DNA of 10,483 nucleotides, taken from positions 1-10,483 of the forward strand of contig QEUW01000274.1 in the NCBI GenBank assembly GCA_003577005.1, in the 5' to 3' direction. Source of the DNA: Chloroflexota bacterium. Its GTDB lineage: Bacteria > Chloroflexota > Anaerolineae > Caldilineales > Caldilineaceae. This document shows positions 1 to 6,172 of this stretch, one piece after another. Within the stretch, counting starts at the first letter, position 1; each line of letters begins with the position of its first letter. The notes under the pieces are model-generated. The model was not told where the DNA came from, made no database searches, and was given only the letters and a program-made list of their open reading frames with translations. The position numbers were made by a program, and so were the translations under genes.

Positions 1-465
1 TTTCCTTTGTATGCCTTCGATGAGACGCTGATCAGAAAAAATTGGTTCTTCGCCCGCCGCGGCAACGGCTATATCGGCTTGACAGCTTCTGTGCCGCTGA
101 CCTTGATCTCCAGCGGCCCGGGCGCCCACCGTGAGATCCGGGCGTACGGCGACGAAATTGCCTGGCTCTGCCAGCTGGGTTCCGCCGACAAAGAGGGCTC
201 ATTTGATGAGTTTTGTACACAGCTTCTCACACGCCCGGCGCTGCTCACGGTCACAGCCGTTGACTATACTACGCCATGTGGGGAGAAGATCGAGTTTGGC
301 TGGTCCCAGCCGCTGCGGATCAATGGCTCGCTACAGGAGCCAAGACCGGCGCGCCACTATGACTCACCCTATTGTCAAATCGGCTTCCCGGCTGAACAGA
401 TCGACATCCAGGTAGGCGACCAGGTGCTGCAATTGGACTTTAGCGCCGGGGACGAGTCCGGTTAG
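1..465 (+). CDS. C-terminal part of a carbohydrate-enzyme-like protein (5' truncated)
   Basis: The frame is open from the left edge and ends at a TAG (463-465), so the true start lies outside the window. The first in-frame TTG at 7 is not convincing as a start. The visible part (about 154 residues) is soluble, with no membrane segment or heme motif. It is rich in aromatic and beta-strand-like patches: NWFFARRGNGYIGL near the start, then EIAWLCQLGS, GSFDEFC, EFGWSQPLRING and HYDSPY. From memory, this order of motifs (a 'W.FAR.G.GY.AL' strand, then 'QLG...GSF.EF', then 'YD.PY') resembles the C-terminal beta-domain of large uncharacterised heparinase- or glycosidase-like proteins. That is an inference without a search. 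No catalytic residues can be assigned. A palindromic element follows its stop. It points away from the nitrogen-oxide genes and is probably unrelated to them. Confidence 0.6.
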   Translation, partial: FPLYAFDETLIRKNWFFARRGNGYIGLTASVPLTLISSGPGAHREIRAYGDEIAWLCQLGSADKEGSFDEFCTQLLTRPALLTVTAVDYTTPCGEKIEFGWSQPLRINGSLQEPRPARHYDSPYCQIGFPAEQIDIQVGDQVLQLDFSAGDESG

Positions 466-487
466 CACACCTGGCGGGAGCACTTTT

Positions 488-603
488 AGAAGCTGTTTGA
501 CAAGGGGACTCCACGTTAGTGCGATGCACCTCATAAATTCCCGGCGCCCCAGGTGCACCGCACGCTTCGAGTGCAACGCACAGACCCTTTTCAAACAGCC
601 TCT
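488..603. repeat. Nested palindromic MITE/REP-like element
   Basis: Terminal arms 488-506 and 585-603 are inverted copies (17 of 19 positions match; core gctgtttga / tcaaacagc). Inside them a second inverted pair, 519-531 (gtgcgatgcacct) and 551-563 (aggtgcaccgcac), matches at 12 of 13 positions around a 19-nt loop. A further related copy, gtgcaacgcac, lies at 571-581. The right arm ends in the stop codon (603-605) of the beta-propeller gene. There is no open reading frame of its own and no T-tract typical of an intrinsic terminator. The architecture fits a non-autonomous mobile or repeat element that folds into a cruciform. A terminator role for the convergent genes on both sides is also possible. 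Confidence 0.6.
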
Positions 604-1871
604 TAGCGCGGAGACCAGGTGGCGACCACGCCCTCGGTGACAAAGGCTGGCTCTTCAGCGTCCAGGTTGCGCACCCAGACCCCGCGACGGCCATCTTCAC
701 CCTCGCCGGCATAGACGATTGCGCTGCCATCGGGCGCCCAAAAGCGCATACTCTGGGCATACTGGTCTGAAAAGGGGAGATACTGGTTGAAGAAAATACC
801 ACTGGGAATGTAGCGCCCCAGGTCGTGGGTCGTTTGGCCATCCCAAACGTGGAGCCGTAGCCAGGGCTGTTCATCCTCGAAATCCGCACTCATAAAGAGC
901 AGGTGATCACGAACCGGACTCCAGAAAAAGGCGATGACCGGGTCAACGAACAATTGCTCGAATTCCTCGGTCGCCAGGTCGAAGAGAAAGAGGGGGCCAA
1001 AAGAGTTGACACTCACGGGCACATCGGTTTCGGTATAGGCTACAAGATTGCCACTGGGGCTCAAGCTAAAAGCAGTGCGCACACCCTCTTGAAAAAACGT
1101 GACGACGCGCTCGATGGCGCCGCTGGCATCGGCAATCACCAGTTGGGGGTTGCTGTCGGGGTGGATAGTGTAAAGCAGGCGCCCGTCGCTACTCCACAGA
1201 GGTGCGGCAAAGCCGGCCGTGCGTTCTGTAATCAGGGTCTCCTGGCCGTCAAGCGCCAACAGACCCAGCCGCCGGTTTGCAACGTGGGTGAGGAGCCGGT
1301 TGCTGTCGGGCGACCACGAGAAATAGAAGGGCTGGCCAACACCTAGCGTCTTTCCTTCGACGGCGCCCGCAGCCACATCGATCAGATGCAGAGCGATGGT
1401 CTGCTGCCCCCCACCACGCCAATTGCTCAGATAGGCGACTCGTCTACCATCGGGGCTCCAGTAGAGATAGAAGGGGGGAAAGGGCAGGTCGGTGCGCGTC
1501 TGGTCGCTGCCATTGGCCGCCGCAGTGAGCAGTGCCCCGCGCATCTCGCCGGGCCGGCTGTGGATCTCAACCCAGGCGATCCGCTCCCCGCTAGGTGACC
1601 AGGTGGGTTGTGTATAAAAATGCTCGCCGGACGCATCATTGGTCAACCGCAAGCGGTTGGCGCCATCGGGCTTGACCGTAAAAAGATTGCCATCAACACC
1701 CAAGACGAGGAGACGATTGCTCCCTGCATCGACCGGCAGCGCAGTAGGCGCTGGCTGTTGGGCAGATTGCAGACAGCCATCCGCCAGGAGCAGCGCCAGC
1801 AACCCCAACAGGGGCAGAAAGAACCGGCGCAGAATGGGGCATTGGGTTACGTGGGGTGGCGCAGCGAGCAT
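603..1871 (-). CDS. Exported beta-propeller lipoprotein (PD40/TolB-like)
   Basis: The protein has 422 residues. The ATG at 1871 is chosen over an upstream in-frame start because AAAGGAG sits 8 bases before it. Residues 15-32 are a hydrophobic signal segment ending in ALLLADGC, so C33 is a probable lipidation site, although Asp at -2 is atypical. The mature part repeats the PD40 signature 'W-S/A-P-D/S-G-x-x-[IVL]-x-[YW]': residues 91-100 (WSPSGERIAW), 138-147, 186-194, 226-234, 270-279, 317-326 and 378-387. A last WSP lies at the C-terminus. This gives seven or eight blades. Such propellers bind proteins or polymers outside the membrane; no enzymatic residues are evident. It lies 99 bases downstream of the hybrid kinase on the same strand, so co-transcription is possible. 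It could be a sensor partner, but that is inference. Its stop codon is embedded in the arm of a palindromic element. Confidence 0.85.
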   Translation of the reverse strand: MLAAPPHVTQCPILRRFFLPLLGLLALLLADGCLQSAQQPAPTALPVDAGSNRLLVLGVDGNLFTVKPDGANRLRLTNDASGEHFYTQPTWSPSGERIAWVEIHSRPGEMRGALLTAAANGSDQTRTDLPFPPFYLYWSPDGRRVAYLSNWRGGGQQTIALHLIDVAAGAVEGKTLGVGQPFYFSWSPDSNRLLTHVANRRLGLLALDGQETLITERTAGFAAPLWSSDGRLLYTIHPDSNPQLVIADASGAIERVVTFFQEGVRTAFSLSPSGNLVAYTETDVPVSVNSFGPLFLFDLATEEFEQLFVDPVIAFFWSPVRDHLLFMSADFEDEQPWLRLHVWDGQTTHDLGRYIPSGIFFNQYLPFSDQYAQSMRFWAPDGSAIVYAGEGEDGRRGVWVRNLDAEEPAFVTEGVVATWSPR

Positions 1872-1970
1872 GACCTGGCTCCTTTCGTAAAACGAGTACA
1901 GCAATGGTCACAGCATAGCTCGCTTTTGTGGGTTGCGCCGTGTGCTGCGCTGCAATTACAGGACAGCCAT

Positions 1971-3437
1971 TCAGCCGGCAAAGGGCAACTCCAGTTCGAC
2001 GACCACACCAGGCCCATCGGGTCTGTTGTGAAAGCGGCACTCCCCGCCGACTTCCCAGACAATGGTTGCCACCATAGCCAGGCCCAGACCCATACCAGGG
2101 CGCTCTCCCGTAAAGTGTTTCTCGGCCTGATAGTAGGGGAGCCACACCCGCGCCAGTTGTTCGGGCGACAGGTGGACACCGTCATCTGCAATGCAGAAGC
2201 GGAGTCTGTCGGGTGGCTGGTCGGCCAGCGTCACCTGCACATTGGGCGCATGTTGTGGGTGAAACTTCTGCGCATTCTCCAATAGTTCCCAAAGCAGACT
2301 GGTCAGGCCGCGTCGCGACAGGCGCAACTTTCTATCCTCGATCGTGCCTGATACGCTTACGGAAACGGCAATACCGAGCTGGGTGGCAGTCTGTGTGATC
2401 AGATCAACCAACTGCCCCACCTGGATCAGTTCGCCGCTGCGCGCCAGCAACGGGGTCTTCAAATATTGCAGGATATCGGCAACGGAATCGATGAGCCGCT
2501 GTGCGCCCTGCTGTGATAGCAGGGCCAGGCGGCCGATCTCTTCCTGTTCGAGCGTCGCGATCGTATCCGGCGACAACCACTCCAGCCCGCCCATGAGCGT
2601 CTGCAAGGGGGTGTTCAACTTGTGCATGACCATCGCCTGAAACGTCCAAATGTCACGCTGGGTCGCCACCCGGCTTGTGACCTCGCGCACCCGCACCAGG
2701 TGCTCGACACCGGCGCGATCGGCCTGGGCCAGAACGGTAGCTTCCAGCCAGAGAACAGGAGAAAGCTCAGTTTCTGGCCGAATCAGAAAAAGGCAATGCT
2801 CTGGAACGACACCTTCATCAAACCAGCGAGTCCAGGCCTCTTCCGGCTCGCAGCGAAAGTGCCGGCGCACAAGGGCGGGTAGATGGTACTCGCCGGGCAA
2901 CCGCAACCTGGTGGGCAGTTCGAGCAGCGAACGGGCGACTGGATTGGCATAGCGAAGTTTGCCCTGGGCATCGACGAGCAGATACCCTTCATCAGCCTGT
3001 TCAACCACCCAGTCAAAACGCATCTGCTGGTTGAGCAGGCGCCGGTAGCGATTCAGCCGGGTCACCGTGCGTACACGCACACGCAGCTCGGCGCGGTCGA
3101 TGGGCTTGGAGACAAAGTCGTCGGCGCCGGCGTCCAACCCATCGAGACGCGACTCCCGGTCATCTAGCGCTGTCACGAGGATGATGGGCACTTCCAAAAG
3201 CCGGGGGTGGGCACGTAAGATGCGGCAAACCTGGAACCCGTTCATCCCAGGCATCATCACATCAAGCAGGATCAGATCGGGGGCCAGTCGCTCGGCCTGC
3301 TCAATCGCCTCGTAACCATCGGCGGCAAAGGCAAGTTCATAGTCGGGCAAAGTCAGCGACGACGCTAGCGCCTCGCGGGCAGAGGAAGAGTCATCGACGA
3401 TCAGAATCAAACTCTTCCCTGGCAATACCTGTTTCAC
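1971..3437 (-). CDS. Soluble REC-PAS-histidine kinase hybrid
   Basis: The protein has 488 residues and starts at GTG 3437, preceded by GAGGAG six bases upstream. Residues 9-125 form a receiver domain: acidic pair D15/D16, phospho-acceptor D59 in LILLDVMMPGMNG, T89 and K111 (KPID). Residues about 140-255 look like a PAS fold (EQADEGYLLVDAQGKLRYAN...). The dimerisation/phospho-acceptor helix follows with H272 in MHKLNTPLQTL, an H-box variant. The ATPase domain (about 375-487) has N388 in the N-box LLENAQKFHP, D418 in ADDG and the G2 loop GMGLGL (448-453). The usual second Gly of the G1 box appears to be H422. No transmembrane segment is visible, so the kinase is cytosolic and is likely driven by phosphorylation of its own N-terminal receiver, with the PAS domain sensing a ligand. 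No cognate DNA-binding regulator is adjacent. The beta-propeller lipoprotein gene follows downstream. Confidence 0.92.
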   Translation of the reverse strand: MKQVLPGKSLILIVDDSSSAREALASSLTLPDYELAFAADGYEAIEQAERLAPDLILLDVMMPGMNGFQVCRILRAHPRLLEVPIILVTALDDRESRLDGLDAGADDFVSKPIDRAELRVRVRTVTRLNRYRRLLNQQMRFDWVVEQADEGYLLVDAQGKLRYANPVARSLLELPTRLRLPGEYHLPALVRRHFRCEPEEAWTRWFDEGVVPEHCLFLIRPETELSPVLWLEATVLAQADRAGVEHLVRVREVTSRVATQRDIWTFQAMVMHKLNTPLQTLMGGLEWLSPDTIATLEQEEIGRLALLSQQGAQRLIDSVADILQYLKTPLLARSGELIQVGQLVDLITQTATQLGIAVSVSVSGTIEDRKLRLSRRGLTSLLWELLENAQKFHPQHAPNVQVTLADQPPDRLRFCIADDGVHLSPEQLARVWLPYYQAEKHFTGERPGMGLGLAMVATIVWEVGGECRFHNRPDGPGVVVELELPFAG

Positions 3438-3712
3438 AATCTACTCCTCAACCAGCCAGAACATGGATACCAGGGCTTGGGCTTGGCCGTACCTGCCGGC
3501 TGCCAGGGACGCGCTGCCAATCCTGTTTGATCTACAAAAGGGCGCATTTCAATTTCTGAGACATTTGCAGGACCTCGCTAGGGGCCAAGCAGATGAAAAA
3601 TTCACCTGAGACCGAAACACACCCTTCGTAGAGGCACAGTTTCCCTAGCCTCTTTAGTTCTGGTATAGTAAGAAACTTGAGTTCAGGATACTATTTTGAA
3701 TAAAAACATCGA
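3438..3712. other. Divergent intergenic spacer
   Basis: This 275-base spacer separates the kinase (leftward) from the glutaminyl cyclase (rightward). It becomes AT-rich toward the cyclase start. A candidate extended -10 promoter for the cyclase lies at 3641-3669. On the kinase side only the ribosome-binding site GAGGAG is clear, and no good promoter could be picked by eye. A weak inverted pair gctaggg / ccctagc (around 3576-3582 and 3643-3649) is too distant and short to interpret. Confidence 0.6.
3641..3669 (+). promoter_or_regulatory. Candidate extended -10 promoter of the glutaminyl cyclase gene
   Basis: TATAGT at 3664-3669 is preceded by TG at 3661-3662 (extended -10). A poor -35-like TTCCCT sits at 3641-3646 with a 17-base spacer. 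It would give a leader of about 35-40 bases before the ATG at 3713. No Shine-Dalgarno sequence precedes that ATG; the nearest AGGA is about 24 bases away. Translation initiation may therefore depend on the AT-rich leader. Confidence 0.35.
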
Positions 3713-4783
3713 ATGAGTCAAACCCAATCAAAATCCAAGAGGCGAAGGCCACTGCCGCCGAGAAACAGCTGGTGGGTACAGGCCACTTCCTTTTTGTTAT
3801 TGCTGCTGGTTGTGGCAGTGCTGGCGTATCTGCTCACGCCGGCCCAAACCCTTCCGGAACCAGCACTCATCACCGCAGCCCCAACTCCCACCGCCCAAGA
3901 AAACTCCGCACCGACCCCTACGCCGGATGGCACTGTCGCGTCGTTCGACTTATCTCCACTGCACACACCGGCTGACCTAGCGGGTTTAGAGCCAGAGAGG
4001 GCACAAGCGGACGCAGCACAAGCAAGCCCCCTGGCCTTTCCCCGGGCGGTCATCGCTACGGAGACCCCGGCCGCAACCGTTGGCCAGCCACCAGTCTACA
4101 CCTATGAGGTGATCAACGCGTACCCTCACGACCCAGAAGCATTTACCCAGGGTCTGGTCTTCGACGGCGAGACGCTCTACGAAGGCACCGGTCTCTATGG
4201 TCGCTCTAGCCTGCGCCGTGTCGATCTCGCCAGCGGCCAGGTACTCCAACAGGTTGCGTTGGAGCCCGACTACTTTGGTGAAGGAATTACGGTGTGGGGT
4301 GACCGCATCATTCAGTTGACCTGGCAATCGCGACGCGGATTTGTCTATGATAAGACGACCTTCGAGCGGCTGTCAGATTTCACCTATCCCACCGAGGGGT
4401 GGGGTATTACCCACGACGGACGCCGGCTGATCGTGAGCGACGGCAGCGCGACCCTTTACCTCTGGAACCCGGCCACATTTACGCCGGTGGATTCGGTGGA
4501 TGTGTACGACATCAGCGGGCCGGTGGTGCGGCTCAACGAACTGGAGTATATCAACGGCGAGGTCTGGGCCAACATCTGGCAGACCGACCGCATCGCCCGC
4601 ATCGACCCCGTCACCGGCCAGGTGTTGGGGTGGATCGACCTGACAGGCCTGCTCACTCCTGAAGAACGCGCCGCCAGTGATGTGCTCAACGGCATTGCTT
4701 ATATGCCGGAGAGCGACCGCCTCTTTGTCACCGGCAAGCTCTGGCCCAAGCTGTTTGAGATCCGGGTGGTCCCTGCTTCGTAA
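3713..4783 (+). CDS. Membrane-anchored glutaminyl-peptide cyclotransferase
   Basis: The protein has 356 residues. A basic N-terminus (KSKRRR) precedes one transmembrane helix at about 21-42 with no lipobox, so the protein is probably anchored with the enzyme outside. Residues 43-125 are a low-complexity Pro/Thr/Ala linker. Residues 128-353 match the bacterial/plant-type glutamine cyclotransferase (Glu_cyclase_2) five-bladed propeller: YEVINAYPHDPEAFTQGLVF (129-150 region), YEGTGLYGRSSLR, FGEGIT, QLTWQ (201-205), EGWGITHDG, LNELEYINGEVWANIWQTDRI (around 275-293) and LNGIAY...FVTGKLWPKLFEI at the end. The family converts N-terminal Gln of exported peptides to pyroglutamate with loss of ammonia. 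It is a singleton facing away from the kinase and converging on the downstream operon. No Shine-Dalgarno is seen before the ATG. Functional linkage to its neighbours is not evident. Confidence 0.93.
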   Translation: MSQTQSKSKRRRPLPPRNSWWVQATSFLLLLLVVAVLAYLLTPAQTLPEPALITAAPTPTAQENSAPTPTPDGTVASFDLSPLHTPADLAGLEPERAQADAAQASPLAFPRAVIATETPAATVGQPPVYTYEVINAYPHDPEAFTQGLVFDGETLYEGTGLYGRSSLRRVDLASGQVLQQVALEPDYFGEGITVWGDRIIQLTWQSRRGFVYDKTTFERLSDFTYPTEGWGITHDGRRLIVSDGSATLYLWNPATFTPVDSVDVYDISGPVVRLNELEYINGEVWANIWQTDRIARIDPVTGQVLGWIDLTGLLTPEERAASDVLNGIAYMPESDRLFVTGKLWPKLFEIRVVPAS

Positions 4784-4816
4784 TTCGACGACATTAAGTA
4801 AGTACTGACAAGACCT

Positions 4817-4873
4817 CTGGGGGATGACCACAAACGGTTTGGTTTGACAAAACTGCACCGGGTCATCTCCCAG
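4817..4873. repeat. Inverted repeat between convergent genes
   Basis: Arms ctgggggatgacc (4817-4829) and ggtcatctcccag (4861-4873) match at 12 of 13 positions. The single mismatch would be a G-U pair in a rightward transcript, giving a continuous 13-pair stem with a 31-base loop. It lies in the spacer between the cyclase stop (4783) and the stop of the leftward operon (4932), where a bidirectional transcription end is expected. No T-tract follows on either side, so an intrinsic terminator is not demonstrated. Confidence 0.45.
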
Positions 4874-4931
4874 CGATCGGCTGATGTCGCCCCTGCCAGT
4901 TCGACGTTGCCAGGGTCACTGCATTACACTC

Positions 4932-5333
4932 CTACACTCCAGCAGGTTTGATCCGCGGCCAGGCATGGAGGGCAAACGCCACTCCCGCGGCGATCTCTGC
5001 CATGCGCCCAAACAGGCTGGTGATGCCCGGTGCAGCCATAAACGGCGCAGCGCTGATCACCAAGACACCAAGATTGAGCAGGCTCAAGGCCAGCCATGCC
5101 AGGCGCGGGTTGCCCCGCGCCGCTTGAAAGCGAGGCAGGATCCAATAGGCCACGCCCAGCGCCAGTTGTACCGTCCAACCAAAGAGCAGAAATTCGATGT
5201 GTGCAGGCAGCAACCGCCACAACATGGGATGGAGAGGCGCCCCCTTGTTCCAGAGCATCAAGGCGCCGATAGTGAAGCCCAATACCAGGTAGAGCAAGGC
5301 CGCACGGATGGCCCACACGGAAAGGCGTGGCAT
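4932..5333 (-). CDS. Small heme-copper-oxidase-I-like membrane protein B
   Basis: The protein has 133 residues and about four hydrophobic helices (roughly 8-28, 44-66, 78-98, 105-125). ATG 5333 is preceded by GAGAGG inside the end of the preceding gene; the gap between the two genes is four bases. The core motif H45-IEFLLFGW-TVQLALGVAYWILPRF (45-69) resembles the His-bearing helix of heme-copper oxidase subunit I (CcoN/NorB) and NnrS proteins, where an invariant His ligates heme. Only about a quarter of a normal subunit I is present, so it cannot carry the full heme-copper centre by itself. It is a divergent paralogue of the gene just upstream, with the same motif at the same position. The pair may form a heterodimer that binds heme or a gas ligand; that is inference. 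It is the last gene of the cupin operon. Confidence 0.8.
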   Translation of the reverse strand: MPRLSVWAIRAALLYLVLGFTIGALMLWNKGAPLHPMLWRLLPAHIEFLLFGWTVQLALGVAYWILPRFQAARGNPRLAWLALSLLNLGVLVISAAPFMAAPGITSLFGRMAEIAAGVAFALHAWPRIKPAGV

Positions 5334-5337
5334 GAGG

Positions 5338-5757
5338 CTACCTCTCTTTCACGCGTGGCCACGTGTTCGCCACAAAGACGATGCCTGCTGCCCACTGGAA
5401 CAGCGCCGAAATAGGCAGCAGATAGCCCCAACCGGCACCTGGCTGCACCACGTTGAGCGGCTCAGCGACGACCCGCAGCGCCAGCCCGATGTTGAGCAGC
5501 CAGTAGACCACCCAGGCCAACGACTCGTAGCCGCGCGGCTGTTCCCGGCTGAATTTGGGGAACATCCAGTGAGCAACGCCAAAGATCAGCTGCGTCACCC
5601 AGCCCACCATAAAGAGATGAAAGTAGACCGGCCCCCAGGCGCCAATAAAGGTGGGCATGGTCACGGCGTACTGTAGCACCAGCAACAGGCCAAACCCCAA
5701 AGCGGCGACAAACCAGACCAGGGCGGTTTTGATAAAAAGACGAGTCAGAGGGGGCAT
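5338..5757 (-). CDS. Small heme-copper-oxidase-I-like membrane protein A
   Basis: The protein has 139 residues. ATG 5757 is preferred to an upstream in-frame start that would overlap the preceding gene; AGGAAGAG lies upstream within the end of that gene. Four hydrophobic helices are visible (about 10-32, 44-67, 80-100, 111-131). The signature H47-LFMVGWVTQLIFGVAHWMFPKF parallels the sister gene's H45...GVAYWILPRF and recalls the helix carrying a heme-ligand His in cbb3 oxidase/NO reductase subunit I and in NnrS. Extra His63 and Trp64 lie in the same stretch. The C-terminal helices with NTWPRV correspond to HAWPRI in the sister. It is located seven bases after the diheme cytochrome frame and four bases before its paralogue, so it is certainly co-transcribed. 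Heme binding and a role in NO or oxygen chemistry are inferred from motif and context; no known family name is assigned. Confidence 0.8.
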   Translation of the reverse strand: MPPLTRLFIKTALVWFVAALGFGLLLVLQYAVTMPTFIGAWGPVYFHLFMVGWVTQLIFGVAHWMFPKFSREQPRGYESLAWVVYWLLNIGLALRVVAEPLNVVQPGAGWGYLLPISALFQWAAGIVFVANTWPRVKER

Positions 5758-5764
5758 GGTAGAA

Positions 5765-6164
5765 TCACTCTTCCTGGGCAGTAGCCAATTGTTCAGGGGG
5801 TGCACCGGCAGCAAGCGCCTGCTCCAGACCGCAAATCAACGCTGCCACGGCCTCCTCGCTGCGGTCCATAAGCGCACGCGTCCGCTCTTGGATCGCCTCG
5901 GCGCGCGCTGATCTCCTCTTCGGGGAAGCTGTGGCAGGTCTGGCAGGCGGCAGCTACGTTGAACAAAGGACTGCGCACGTGGTGGTTGCTCACTTTGATG
6001 GCGCCCTCGCGCATGATATGGCAGTTGACACACGCCGCAGGGTCGTTGGAAAGATAGGAGGCGCCCTGGGCGTGGTAAAAAGTATAGCCCGCCAGGCCCG
6101 GTAGCACGCCCGTACAGACACTCAACAACACCGACCAAACGCGCGGCGCAGAGAAGATTCGCAT
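5765..6164 (-). pseudogene. NrfH/NrfA-like chimeric diheme cytochrome c with a frameshift
   Basis: ATG 6164 is preceded by AGGGA, and the gene begins eight bases after the stop of the NnrS-like gene. Residues 1-50 resemble NrfH, the membrane quinol-oxidising subunit of ammonia-forming nitrite reductase: one N-terminal helix (about 9-29), then ASYLSNDPAAC and heme site C45-VN-C48-H49 with IMRE. From about residue 54 the sequence instead resembles the NrfA C-terminus: GAIKVSNHHVRSPLFN, heme site C74-QT-C77-H78, then PEEEI. At about 5909 the frame breaks. Skipping one base continues the expected NrfA helix (AIQERTRALMDRSEEA) to a TGA at 5765-5767, giving about 132 residues. Unshifted, the frame loses this similarity. 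The NrfA catalytic CxxCK heme and most other hemes of both subunits are absent, so nitrite reduction is not expected. Alternatives are a sequencing indel in a genuine small diheme protein, or an assembly collapse of nrfH-nrfA. Confidence 0.72.
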
Positions 6165-6172
6165 GGCGATCC

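Noticed and set aside
440..889. 149-codon leftward frame across the gene end and the palindrome
   Set aside because: It runs antiparallel-frame through the beta-propeller gene and the repeat, its composition is Pro/Arg/Ser-biased, and it has no domain; it is a shadow of the real gene.
1608..2285. 225-codon rightward frame opposite the kinase and propeller genes
   Set aside because: The opposite strand encodes clear domain motifs in both genes across this span. The product is Gln/Arg-rich without recognisable motifs or a ribosome-binding site.
4924..5316. Alternative 130-codon leftward frame within the mini oxidase-like gene
   Set aside because: It lacks the helix pattern, whereas the chosen frame has four clean helices, a ribosome-binding site and operon spacing.
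5836..6138. 100-codon leftward frame overlapping the diheme cytochrome
   Set aside because: It is Pro/Arg-rich, lacks both heme motifs and does not match the frame that continues the NrfA-like helix.
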